A DNA stretch of 64,000 nucleotides. It comes from Wenzhouxiangellaceae bacterium. Its GTDB lineage: Bacteria; Pseudomonadota; Gammaproteobacteria; Xanthomonadales; Wenzhouxiangellaceae. How positions within the stretch are numbered: position 1 is the first letter of the stretch; each line of letters opens with the position of its first letter. The stretch lies in the NCBI GenBank assembly GCA_028289455.1, contig JANQPN010000052.1:22129-86128 (forward strand), read 5' to 3'. Below the pieces are notes generated by a model. It saw nothing but the letters and a program-made list of their open reading frames with translations. It searched no databases and was not told the origin of the DNA. Positions 8,242 to 16,388 of the stretch are shown in pieces. Both the position numbers and the translations under genes were made by a program.

Positions 8242-10236
8242 CTAATTATGGTGAATGTTTAGTCCTACACATTTCCTAATGTCGTCAACTTCAAGTATTC
8301 CTTCATTATCATGTGTGCCCTTAATTACATTTATTAGGTTGGTATCGCCAGATAATGAAGCAACAACTTTAGAGTTGCTTTCAAGTGAGCGCTCAGTATA
8401 AAAATCTTCGATCAACTCTGGTTTTTTTTCGAGTTCTGCAGCTAGAATCGGCCATTTCATACTTATAATGGCCCATCGAACTAACTTGGTTCGCGACAAT
8501 ACAGTATTTTCAAGGAGTGTAGTTGCACGCAGAATTGAATAATGATTAAGCAATCTTTTCATGGATCTTGGATTTCGATCCACATAGGGTGCGAAGCGGC
8601 TTAGAGCATGCTCTTGATGTACTAGCGACTTAGTTGACGCTAAATGCAATGCTGCGTAGGTTGATATTTCTGACGATGTGAATTTATTTTGTTCTCTTGC
8701 TTGTTGCATTTTATCCCAAACATCTTCCTCAGAGATGGCACCTGCAAAGTGGTTATCCAAAGGGGCTGGCTGTGTACTAGACTCGGATTTCTTTTTCGAT
8801 GTTAATGAATCACTTTCGCCTAGCAAATGACTCCAAAAAGAGGATTGCTGATGAGCTGTCATTCTTGGAATGCGCGCGGTAAATTGAAACACCTTTTCAG
8901 TGAATCTGTAACCAATTGTTTGGCCCGGGTTGGTTATTGTGCCTTGAAAGTCTTTGTATACTTTCTCAAAGCAGGTGCTAATCCACCTTTGGTCGGCTGC
9001 TACAACATATAGTACAGGCGTATCTACAAATAGGGTTTGCAACCCTTCTAATAAACTTACTACATATTCAGGTCGGCAGCGGTCTAAGTCATCAATAAAA
9101 AGCACTGGTATCTTAGGTCTTAGAGATGAAACCATACTGCTAAAATGATTGCGGATTCTGGCTTGGGGATCTTTGATGAGCTTTTCTATCTCTCTTGCAG
9201 AAGAATATTTTCCTGAAAGTAGCGTCATGGAAATTGACTTGGAAAAAACTAAAATGCTGCTAAAGATAGAGCCAATAGTTAGAAGAATTGTTCCAATTGA
9301 GTCAGTGCGTTTTAACCAATTAGGTTCACTATCTAAGTCCAACCCAAATATGAATGTAATAGCAAGAACAAATAGACATACACTAAGTACAAAACCGGTT
9401 GTGGCTGCAAACAAAGCACCAGATCGGTATCGTCTGATTTGTTCGCCTAGCTTAAACCAGAGTGAGGGTTTCCCCTGAGCTTTTAAACTGCGATAGCAAC
9501 CACGATAGATTTGATCCATTATGGCCCACCAGGGTGGATTTAAATGTTGATTTCTCCACGCATTAAATGTCGAAACCAGCCATTTCGGATCTCCCTCAGG
9601 AGTTTTGTCTGCGGTGAGTTCCGACTCTAGAAATTTTAAGACAGTTGTCTTTCCTGCACCCCAAGGGGCATATAGCTGAATGACAAAAGCGCTGTTTGAA
9701 ATAAAACCAGGATTCTCTGTATCAAAAATAAATTGAATATGCTTCGCAAGTACTGATGCAAAGGGTTTTCGTTCTAAGTTATCAATTGAAGTTGGGTGGT
9801 CATTTTGAAAAGCAATAAAATCACTCTTGGCGAGTAATTCTTTATTTTTTGTTGTTGAGCTCTTTTGAGAAGATTGTTTTTTTGTATCACGTGGCTTTGA
9901 ACGCTTAGGAAATGGGGGAGAAACTTTGGCAATTAGCCGATAACCTTTTTTGGGCACTGTCTGAATATACTCAGAGATAAGTTCGTCTTTCTTCAGAATG
10001 TTTCTTAATATGGAAATGCATCGGTATATAGGATTTTCTCCCATATAGCGTGGGCCCCATATTTCAGCTATCATTTCTTCAGAAGAAACAACCTTTCCTG
10101 CATTCTCAGATAAGTAAACAAGAACGCTCATTGCTCGTGGCTCGATAAGAGTGATATTGCCGTCTAGATCAAGCGTGTCCTGCATTGGAAATACAGTCCA
10201 AGAGCCTACTTTAAAAGAGTTTCTGCTAGTGTCCAT
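8242..10236 (-). CDS. winged-helix-KAP P-loop NTPase fusion, membrane-anchored, candidate defence protein
   Basis: 664 residues. Residues 8-104 form an OmpR/CadC-type winged helix (Trans_reg_C), with LIEPRAMSVLVYLSENAGKV and the C-terminal hairpin VPKKGYRLIAKV. A polar, Lys/Ser-rich linker spans about 105-150. The KAP NTPase domain follows: Walker A APWGAGKTT (190-198, Lys196), two membrane helices inserted in the P-loop domain (about 273-299 and 314-333), and Walker B VLFIDDLDRC (378-387), the KAP hallmark. The last 200 residues are helical. KAP NTPases (named after Kidins220/ARMS and PifA, the F-plasmid exclusion protein) insert their membrane segments exactly like this. The winged helix would place DNA binding and a membrane NTPase in one chain. 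The gene is alone in an AT-rich insert between direct repeats. Fusion is seen; the defence role is inferred. Confidence 0.88.
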   Translation of the reverse strand: MDTSRNSFKVGSWTVFPMQDTLDLDGNITLIEPRAMSVLVYLSENAGKVVSSEEMIAEIWGPRYMGENPIYRCISILRNILKKDELISEYIQTVPKKGYRLIAKVSPPFPKRSKPRDTKKQSSQKSSTTKNKELLAKSDFIAFQNDHPTSIDNLERKPFASVLAKHIQFIFDTENPGFISNSAFVIQLYAPWGAGKTTVLKFLESELTADKTPEGDPKWLVSTFNAWRNQHLNPPWWAIMDQIYRGCYRSLKAQGKPSLWFKLGEQIRRYRSGALFAATTGFVLSVCLFVLAITFIFGLDLDSEPNWLKRTDSIGTILLTIGSIFSSILVFSKSISMTLLSGKYSSAREIEKLIKDPQARIRNHFSSMVSSLRPKIPVLFIDDLDRCRPEYVVSLLEGLQTLFVDTPVLYVVAADQRWISTCFEKVYKDFQGTITNPGQTIGYRFTEKVFQFTARIPRMTAHQQSSFWSHLLGESDSLTSKKKSESSTQPAPLDNHFAGAISEEDVWDKMQQAREQNKFTSSEISTYAALHLASTKSLVHQEHALSRFAPYVDRNPRSMKRLLNHYSILRATTLLENTVLSRTKLVRWAIISMKWPILAAELEKKPELIEDFYTERSLESNSKVVASLSGDTNLINVIKGTHDNEGILEVDDIRKCVGLNIHHN

Positions 10237-10270
10237 TAGCTACAAATCAGGATTCCCCATAACTAAAGAT

Positions 10271-10290
10271 AATACAATATTTATTGTATT
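10271..10290. promoter_or_regulatory. palindrome upstream of the wHTH-KAP gene, candidate operator
   Basis: AATACAAT and ATTGTATT form a perfect 8-bp inverted repeat with a 4-base centre, 35 bases before the KAP start codon at 10236. The position fits an operator or promoter-overlapping site for autoregulation by the gene's own winged helix, but the palindrome is very AT-rich and could arise by chance. Confidence 0.4.
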
Positions 10291-10291
10291 C

Positions 10292-10680
10292 TTCAATGCT
10301 TTAGGTTTTCCTTGAATAGTATGCCCATGTATTGAATTGAAAGTTACAAGCCGGGCCTAACAGTAAGTAAAGTAATGCTGAAGTGGTAATAGGAGCCTAA
10401 GTCTAGAATTCCTTGAAAAACTTTGAGATTTCTTTGAAAAACCTAACTTTTCGTATTTCTAAGCAGATATGCATAAAACTAATATTAGGCAGTACATCAT
10501 CAAAATGATAAGAAGAGGCTAGAGTTGGGGGTTTTGAAAAACTTTGAGATTTCCTTGAAAATCTTGTTTCTTTATGTGTTTTGTCGAGTATGCATAAAAC
10601 TTTGGAGTAAACAGTGCATTATAAAAGCAGCGGCCCTAATGGTAAGGTAGCTAAAAAACTTCCAGTTTTTCTTGAATATT
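10292..10680. repeat. array of about four degenerate 121-bp tandem units
   Basis: A 28-base block, TTGAAAAACTTTGAGATTTC plus YTTGAAAA, occurs at 10413-10440 and 10534-10561 with one difference, exactly 121 bases apart. TATGCATAAAACT recurs at 10468 and 10589, also 121 apart, and CAGTRCATYAT at 10490 and 10612. A weaker copy of the first block begins at 10292 (again 121 bases away) and another at 10651, where the array ends near the symporter stop codon. The units contain no good open frame. They fill nearly all of the 486-base gap between the KAP gene and the symporter gene. Possible roles are an operator array, an untranslated RNA, or an attachment/replication element; none is proven. Confidence 0.65.
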
Positions 10681-10722
10681 CTATTTTTTAACTCGTCTTA
10701 TGAGTTTTGCATTGATCAGGAG

Positions 10723-12120
10723 TCAGCCGCGAAGCTGGCGACCGGCGATTGTAATCGCATAAATCAAAAAACCGGTCAGCATACCGGGCGCACCTTCATA
10801 CACCTGCTGGTTCAATCCGTACCAGCGCCACAGCAGAGCAACCGCCAGACCGCAGACCATCATGATCAGTGCGGTCGCCTGTGAAGGCCTGCCGCCGAGT
10901 GCCTGGACAATCACCAGTGGACCGATGGAGCTGGACAGGGCAGCCCAGGCAATAATCACCAGGGTAAAAACATTGGCGGCGGAAAATACCGCAATACCCA
11001 GGGCGCTGACTATCACTGCCAATGTGGTCAGCTGTTTGCTGCGCACATGGTTGTTCAGCAGTTTGAAGTCTTCACTTAATACCGCCGAACAGCTTAAAAC
11101 CTGAGAATCGGCCGTGGACAGAGAAGCCGCAAAAATGCCGCCGATAACTACGCCGATAGCAATGCCCGGCAGCAGGTTCTGTGCCAGGGTCGGCAGCGCC
11201 AGTTCGGCATCAAAGCCGGTTTCGGCAGAAATATATAAGCGCGCCGCCAGGCCGACGATCAGGCTGACGCTAAGAAACGCGCTGCTCCACAGAAAATAAT
11301 ACACACCGGTGCGAAACGCATTGCCGGGGGAATCCATGGCCATAAAGCGCACCATCACCTGCGGTTGCCCGGTCACCCCCAGGCCGTTGAACAGCCAGCC
11401 GGCGGCAAATAACACGGTTGCGCCTATCGATCCAAAGCGCTGCGGACCCCAGTCCAGGTAGCTGTCGGACACCGCGGCCAGCTGGCTAGTGAATGGCTGC
11501 CAGCCGCCCGCCTGGGAGATGGCGGCAAACATCAGCAGTGCCATGGCCAGCATCATCAGAATGGACTGAGCTGCATCGGTCCAGATTGAGGCACGCAGCC
11601 CCCCGCTCAGGCAGTAGGTCATTATCATCGCCGCGCCGATAACAGCTCCGGCGCTTGCCGGCCAGTCAAACAACGCCTGCAGCGCTTTGCCGCCGGCGTT
11701 CAGTTGAGCGGCTGCATAGGTTGACAGGAATACCAGTGTCAGCACGCCGATGGCCAGTCGCACCAGGCGGTAATGGTTACCGTTCCACTGGCTGATCAGT
11801 TGGGCAAAGCTGACCGCGCCGGTCTTTTCAGTGGCGCGCCGGATAGCCGACGGGACGGCGCTGAAAGCCAGCAGATCGCCGAACAGAAAACCGGCAATCA
11901 GCCATACGGCTGACAGACCGTATATATAGATGTATCCCATCAGCCCGATGAACATATAGCCGCTATACTTGGTAGCGGCCGCCGAGAGGGCAGTCAGCAG
12001 CGGTGATATGGAACTGTCGGCCAGCAGGTAGGCATCCCTGGTTTTTGCCTGGCCGCGGCTGGACCACAGGCCGATACCGACAAACAGCAGCAGAAACAGA
12101 ATAAAACCGGCGACAGACAT
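10723..12120 (-). CDS. sodium:solute symporter (SSS family, PutP-like)
   Basis: 465 residues with about 12-13 membrane helices. SSS features include the N-terminal GIGLWSSRGQAKTRDAYLLA with following SPLLTALSAAATKYSGYMFIG, the helix-5 region YCLSGGLRASIWTDAAQSIL, and GLGVTGQPQVMVRFMAM, all typical of PutP-type transporters that couple sodium entry to uptake of proline or other organic solutes. The substrate cannot be read from sequence. Its ATG overlaps the stop of the upstream transporter gene (TGATG at 12122-12118), so translation is coupled. It is the last gene of a six-gene leftward operon. The C-terminal 11 residues and the repeat at 10758-10865 appear to have been replaced by an insertion event; membrane helices are intact, so function is probably kept. 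Confidence 0.87.
   Translation of the reverse strand: MSVAGFILFLLLFVGIGLWSSRGQAKTRDAYLLADSSISPLLTALSAAATKYSGYMFIGLMGYIYIYGLSAVWLIAGFLFGDLLAFSAVPSAIRRATEKTGAVSFAQLISQWNGNHYRLVRLAIGVLTLVFLSTYAAAQLNAGGKALQALFDWPASAGAVIGAAMIMTYCLSGGLRASIWTDAAQSILMMLAMALLMFAAISQAGGWQPFTSQLAAVSDSYLDWGPQRFGSIGATVLFAAGWLFNGLGVTGQPQVMVRFMAMDSPGNAFRTGVYYFLWSSAFLSVSLIVGLAARLYISAETGFDAELALPTLAQNLLPGIAIGVVIGGIFAASLSTADSQVLSCSAVLSEDFKLLNNHVRSKQLTTLAVIVSALGIAVFSAANVFTLVIIAWAALSSSIGPLVIVQALGGRPSQATALIMMVCGLAVALLWRWYGLNQQVYEGAPGMLTGFLIYAITIAGRQLRG
10758..10865. repeat. 108-bp direct repeat, right copy
   Basis: Right-hand partner of 7971-8078. It lies inside the 3' part of the intact symporter gene and encodes the same segment of the protein. 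The last 35 bases of the gene (10723-10757) are not part of the repeat and give a different C-terminal tail (AITIAGRQLRG). Confidence 0.9.
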
Positions 12121-12872
12121 CAGCGGGTCTTATCTGCATCAGGTGTGCTGTCGGCACGCGTGGTGTTCCAGCGACAGGCCAGATAGATGAAGGGCGTGTC
12201 GATCACAGCGATGGCAAATTTGAACACATACTTCGCCGCGGCCAATTGTAAAGCGGTGATCAGATCAACCAGTCCCCACCAGACCACCAGGCCGTAGATC
12301 AGCGTATCGACCAGCTGCGACAGCAGCGTTGAGCCGGTATTGCGCAGCCACAGATGACGGCCGTTGGTGGCTGCCCGGATGCGATGGAAAATCCACACAT
12401 CGAACGACTGACTGATCAGGTAGGCCAGCAGAGAACCGAATACAAACCGTGGGGTGTAGTCGAACAGCGTCACCGTAGCACTGTGCACGCTGGCGGCAAA
12501 TTCGGCTGTCTGCGGATTCTGGGTGGGCAGGTACAACATGCTGAGCTGGGTCATCAGCACCAGCGCCACACTGACGAAAAATCCCAGCAGCACTGCCCTT
12601 TGGGCTTCGCGTCTACCGTACTTTTCGCTGAGCAGGTCGGTGGCGAAAAAAATGCTGGAGTAGAGAATCACCCCCATACTGGTTTGCAGGCCGGCAATAG
12701 TGGTCAGCTTGGGCCCCATGATATTGGCCAGCAGCAGGCTGAAAACAATCACCCCATACAGACCGGTGCGGCCGAACAGGCGGAAACACAGCACCGCAAA
12801 GCCCAGGTCGGCGGCGACGGTTATCAGCCACAGCCAGTCCTGATGCTGACTAAACCAGGTAGTATCAATCAT
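12120..12872 (-). CDS. VUT-family (YhhQ-like) queuosine-precursor transporter
   Basis: 250 residues with about six membrane helices. The family signatures are present: LLLANIMGPKLTTIAG, then GVILYSSIFFATDLLSEKYG with the conserved Asp and Glu-x-Tyr-Gly, and a late LVDTLIYGLVVWWG. YhhQ of E. coli imports the queuosine precursors preQ0/preQ1 used to modify tRNA wobble bases. This protein is slightly longer than YhhQ because of an N-terminal helix (WLWLITVAADLGFAVLCF), as in many gammaproteobacterial members. It overlaps the symporter start by one base and lies 29 bases after the dehydratase gene, within the same operon. No queuosine biosynthesis gene is in the window. Confidence 0.82.
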   Translation of the reverse strand: MIDTTWFSQHQDWLWLITVAADLGFAVLCFRLFGRTGLYGVIVFSLLLANIMGPKLTTIAGLQTSMGVILYSSIFFATDLLSEKYGRREAQRAVLLGFFVSVALVLMTQLSMLYLPTQNPQTAEFAASVHSATVTLFDYTPRFVFGSLLAYLISQSFDVWIFHRIRAATNGRHLWLRNTGSTLLSQLVDTLIYGLVVWWGLVDLITALQLAAAKYVFKFAIAVIDTPFIYLACRWNTTRADSTPDADKTR

Positions 12873-12901
12873 GTTTCATCAAAGTCATTCTGTTGTATGG
12901 A

Positions 12902-13858
12902 TCAGCCCTGCAGAATATCGGCAAACACCTGTTTATCCACATTACCACCGGTTAATACCACACCCACTTTCTTTCCGCTAATCCGATCGCGTTCCTGAAA
13001 TGCTGCGGCATAGGCCGCTGCACCGGCGCCTTCGGCCACATTATGTGTGGCGATATACAGCCTGCGCATGGCATCGCGGACATCATCATCGCTGACCTGG
13101 ACGATGTGGTCGACACCCTGATAAATCTGCGCCAGCGCTTCAGCAACCGGTGTGCGGCAGGCCATGCCGTCGGCTATCTCGGTGACCGCAGGGGCGGAGA
13201 TCAGCTGCCGCTGCTGGAAAGACTCCGCATAGGCTGGTGCCAGGGTGCTGACAACGCCGACAATGGCGGTTTTCAGCCCCAATGCATCGCGGGCTTTGAG
13301 CATGCCGCAGATGCCCGAACCCAAGCCGATGGGCACATAACAGATATCCAGGTCGCTGACGGCATTAAACAGCTCAAGGCTGTAGGTGCCTACCCCGGTA
13401 ACCAGGTCCGGATGAAATGAGGGCACCATGTGCAGGCCCTGCTGATCGCGCAATTGGCTGGCATATTCCAGCGATGCCTGGAAATCGTCACCGTGTTCGA
13501 TCAACTCCCCGCCGAGTGCCTGCATGGCGGCATTTTTTTCGATGCTGTTACCGTGCGGGACCACAATGGTGCAGGGAATTCCGGCGCGGCCGGCGGCCAG
13601 TGCGACCGATTGCCCATGGTTGCCGCGGGTGGCGCTGACCACCCCCCTGGGTTTTTGTCGTTTGTGCTGCAGCTGGTGAAAGTGATTGATACCGCCACGA
13701 ATTTTGAAGGCCCCGACCGGCGTATGATTTTCATGCTTCAGCCAGACCTCTGTGCCCAGGTGCTGACACAGCAGCGGCCAGCAGTATTGCGGGGTGGGCG
13801 GCATGGTCTGGTAAATGATCTGTGCAGCATCTTGCAGCTGGGTTAACGATTCAGACAT
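12902..13858 (-). CDS. PLP-dependent threonine/serine dehydratase-like enzyme
   Basis: 318 residues of fold-type II PLP enzyme. Lys52 in NHTPVGAFKIRGG is the Schiff-base lysine. SATRGNHGQSVALAAG is the substrate/phosphate loop, and the phosphate-binding glycine loop is IGLGSGICG. The end VGVVLTGGNVDK is typical of catabolic threonine/serine dehydratases, which deaminate the amino acid to a 2-oxoacid and ammonia. No C-terminal ACT domain is present, so it resembles the short catabolic type rather than biosynthetic IlvA. A GTG at 13879 would add seven residues; the ATG at 13858 is preferred, with GGAACG upstream. Hydroxy-amino-acid substrates related to threonine are also possible. Confidence 0.83.
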   Translation of the reverse strand: MSESLTQLQDAAQIIYQTMPPTPQYCWPLLCQHLGTEVWLKHENHTPVGAFKIRGGINHFHQLQHKRQKPRGVVSATRGNHGQSVALAAGRAGIPCTIVVPHGNSIEKNAAMQALGGELIEHGDDFQASLEYASQLRDQQGLHMVPSFHPDLVTGVGTYSLELFNAVSDLDICYVPIGLGSGICGMLKARDALGLKTAIVGVVSTLAPAYAESFQQRQLISAPAVTEIADGMACRTPVAEALAQIYQGVDHIVQVSDDDVRDAMRRLYIATHNVAEGAGAAAYAAAFQERDRISGKKVGVVLTGGNVDKQVFADILQG

Positions 13859-13903
13859 GGCTTGCGTTCCGGGGCTCACCGGGAGTATTCGAATTTACGA
13901 ATA

Positions 13904-14212
13904 TTAACAGGCCTGATAGATTCTGCGGCTGGCAGTAAACCGATCTCCGAAATGCTTTATCCCGTCCTCACGCATTTGCTGCGCGTAGGTTTGCAGGTAA
14001 TGATCTAAAGCTGCCTGGTTTTCCAGTACGTAGTGAACACTCCAGCACACTTTGCCCTCGGGCACCGGTTCACTGATTCGGTGGCTGGTGGCCGTTACGA
14101 AGCCGGGCAGCCCCAGCATCTGCTGAACGTGCCGCTGCAGCCAGTCTGAATAGTCGTTTTCCAGTTCCCGGTCGACGCTAAGGTTGACTTCGTAAATGAT
14201 CTGCTGGCTCAT
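13904..14212 (-). CDS. DUF4286-family protein
   Basis: This 102-residue protein matches DUF4286: IIYEVNLSVDRELENDYSDW at the start, then HVQQMLGLPGFVTAT, and a closing pattern with HFGDRF. The fold is expected to be a ferredoxin-like, antibody-monooxygenase-type dimer, but no function is established. It overlaps the DUF3667 gene by four bases (ATGA at 14209-14212), so the two are translationally coupled, and it lies 45 bases upstream of the dehydratase gene. Confidence 0.8.
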   Translation of the reverse strand: MSQQIIYEVNLSVDRELENDYSDWLQRHVQQMLGLPGFVTATSHRISEPVPEGKVCWSVHYVLENQAALDHYLQTYAQQMREDGIKHFGDRFTASRRIYQAC

Positions 14213-15396
14213 AAGGTGGCAGCACCGATGACAATAACCAGCGTAATCGCAATGATCTGCAGCGCGGTATAGGTGATATAAACCAGATTGTATTTGATAA
14301 AGGTAAAGAACCAGCCCTGCCGGTAAACCCGTTTCTGGGCGATAAACAGATACAGCAGAATCCAGGATGCCAAACAGATCTGGATAATATCCAGTGCCAG
14401 CTCGGCGCCGGGCGGCAGCGCCCGTTCCAGTATGTTAACGAAACCGACTGCGATCAGGATCATCAGCGTAAAGGTATGCACATGCACGCTGTAGATCAGG
14501 TGTTCCATGTAGTAGCGTTTGGAAAAGGCGTAAAAGAACTTGAGTATCAATGCGAATATCGGCAGCAGAATAAACAGTGTCTGCGGAAGCAGCTGAATGA
14601 CCTGGTCGATCAATATGCTGGGATTTTCCTGAATTCGGGGGCCGTTTTCCTGGATGTTGCCGAGCATTCTATTGAAGAAGCTATTGACGAAATCCGGCAG
14701 CCACTCCACTGCCACCGGGTTGGTTTCCGGATCCCAGGCTTCGTCACTGAATCGGATGGTAAATTCCGACCGGTCAGCGGCCTCTTCAGCTACATCTTCG
14801 GGAACTCCGGGAGCGCGCAGGACTATATCAGTCGAGTCAGGTGCTGACTCCTGCTCCTCATTTTCGATGGAACCGAGTTGGTTGATAACTTCAGCAATCT
14901 CTTCGGGGTTATCAATTGATTCCACCTGATTAAGAATGTCGGCAACTTCAGCGGCAGTTTCTGGCGATGCCGGATTGCCATCCTCATCGAATACACTCAC
15001 TGACTCCTGCTGGGCTTCATGAATGCTGGCATCAATCTGTTCGCCGATATCGCCGAACTCTAGGCTCAGCATCAGAAACGCCAGCAGGCTGGTGAATAAA
15101 TACAGCCGGAATGGTGGGGTGTAATGCACCCGTTTGCCGGAAAGGAAATCTTTAGTGGCACGCCCCGGCCGGAACATCACGGTAACCAGGGTGCGCCCGA
15201 ACCGCCCGTCGATATCCAGGGTGTCCTCAAGAATCTCGCGGACAACCGATGGGAAAAACTTGATGAAATGCCGGGTGGCCTGTCCGCAGCGTGCGCAATA
15301 CGGGCCGTGCATCTGCTGTCCGCAGTTATCGCAGCTGTTGATGTCGCTCTGGCTTCCCTGCAGGCTGATGTCGGTGGTTGTGAGTTCTTGTTGCAT
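14209..15396 (-). CDS. DUF3667 membrane protein with N-terminal zinc ribbon
   Basis: 395 residues. A short zinc ribbon at the N-terminus (Cys22, Cys25, Cys34, Cys37 in CDNCGQQMHGPYCARCGQ) is followed by the DUF3667 signature DGRFGRTLVTVMFRPGRATK and SGKRVHYTPPFRLYLF. One membrane helix then leads to an acidic central region (about 100-240) rich in Glu/Asp that should be soluble, followed by about four C-terminal membrane helices. The function of DUF3667 is not known. The ATG at 15396 overlaps the stop of the epimerase gene by one base (TAATG), which decides the start over an upstream in-frame codon. Confidence 0.82.
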   Translation of the reverse strand: MQQELTTTDISLQGSQSDINSCDNCGQQMHGPYCARCGQATRHFIKFFPSVVREILEDTLDIDGRFGRTLVTVMFRPGRATKDFLSGKRVHYTPPFRLYLFTSLLAFLMLSLEFGDIGEQIDASIHEAQQESVSVFDEDGNPASPETAAEVADILNQVESIDNPEEIAEVINQLGSIENEEQESAPDSTDIVLRAPGVPEDVAEEAADRSEFTIRFSDEAWDPETNPVAVEWLPDFVNSFFNRMLGNIQENGPRIQENPSILIDQVIQLLPQTLFILLPIFALILKFFYAFSKRYYMEHLIYSVHVHTFTLMILIAVGFVNILERALPPGAELALDIIQICLASWILLYLFIAQKRVYRQGWFFTFIKYNLVYITYTALQIIAITLVIVIGAATL

Positions 15397-16388
15397 TATT
15401 GTCCGGCCAACAGACCCTGTTTGTTCAGCCATTCTAATGTGACTGACAGTAATTCGGAAATCGGTGTTTGCCGGTAACCCAGCTGTTGTTCGGCTTTGCT
15501 GCTGTCGCAGTGCATATGGCCGGTGATCATGGCGGCAGCTTCCGGCGTAATTCTCGGTTCCCTGCCGGTGGCCCTGCCGCCCATCTGCATAATCCCCGCC
15601 AGAACTTTCAGTAATACAGCCGGCATGCTGCGAGTGGGTTGCGCCACACCCAGCTGTTCAGCAGCCTGCTGCAGCAGTTCCAGGTAACTGATCGACTGCC
15701 CACCCAGCAGGAACTGCTCGCCGGATGCACCGGTATCGGCTGCCCGCACCTGTGCTTTGGCAATTTCCCGGACGTCGGAAAAAGCTCCGGAACCCGGCGG
15801 GATACCGGGCAGACTGCCGTTGGCCAGCATAATGAACATTCGTGCCCAGTTATGTCTGTCATACGGGCCCAGAATATGTCCCGGGCACATGATCACAGCC
15901 GACAGCTGCTGCTGCGCGGCATCCAGTACCAGATCACGCGCTGCGCATTTGGTGCGGATGTAGTTGATCCAGTGATGGGCGGTGCTTGGTGGTGTTTGTT
16001 CGTTTATCGTGCCAGACTGAATGCCCCAGGTGCCGAAACTGGATGTGTGCACCATGCGCCGTACTTTGCGTTGAATTGCTGCATTAATGACATGCCGGGT
16101 GCCGTCCACATTAACGCGGGTCTGGCGCTCGTTATGCCGGGACCATACACTGGTGTCAGCAGCAATATGAAATACGGTATCAATATTCTCCGGCATCGAG
16201 TCTAGTACTTCCCCGGCACTGGTCAGGTCACCATAATGAACATCAAGCGAGAGATCCTGAAGATCATCCAGGTTAGCGGTGGAACGGCAGAAAATGCTGA
16301 TATCCCAGCCCTGCACGGCCAGTTCACGGACCACATTGATACCGACAAAACCGGACGCACCTGTTACCCATGCACGACGTGACATCAT
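15396..16388 (-). CDS. NAD(P)-dependent epimerase/dehydratase (extended SDR)
   Basis: 330 residues. The N-terminal Rossmann motif is TGASGFVG, followed by FHIAADTSVW and an SDR catalytic triad with YIRTK (Tyr-x3-Lys). The pattern resembles dihydroflavonol-4-reductase-like and 3-beta-hydroxysteroid-dehydrogenase-like extended SDRs rather than sugar epimerases, so a reduction of a keto group on a hydrophobic substrate is plausible. It heads the leftward operon 16388-10723. The 5' end overlaps that of the divergent MATE gene (starting 16370), leaving no separate promoter region unless one or both true starts lie further inside. Confidence 0.84.
   Translation of the reverse strand: MMSRRAWVTGASGFVGINVVRELAVQGWDISIFCRSTANLDDLQDLSLDVHYGDLTSAGEVLDSMPENIDTVFHIAADTSVWSRHNERQTRVNVDGTRHVINAAIQRKVRRMVHTSSFGTWGIQSGTINEQTPPSTAHHWINYIRTKCAARDLVLDAAQQQLSAVIMCPGHILGPYDRHNWARMFIMLANGSLPGIPPGSGAFSDVREIAKAQVRAADTGASGEQFLLGGQSISYLELLQQAAEQLGVAQPTRSMPAVLLKVLAGIMQMGGRATGREPRITPEAAAMITGHMHCDSSKAEQQLGYRQTPISELLSVTLEWLNKQGLLAGQ

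Noticed and set aside
10292..10680. Integron attC array or CRISPR array
   Set aside because: The 121-bp units sit directly head to tail with no cassettes or unique spacers between them, lack clear inverted core sites, and no integron integrase or Cas gene is present.
8079..10757. Insertion sequence or transposon
   Set aside because: No transposase or integrase frame, and no terminal inverted repeats were found at the edges of the insert; only the long direct repeats derived from the symporter gene.
12354..12998. 214-codon plus-strand frame across the VUT transporter gene
   Set aside because: Composition is that of an antisense shadow (Gln/His/Gly-rich, no motifs), and it runs through two well-supported minus-strand genes.
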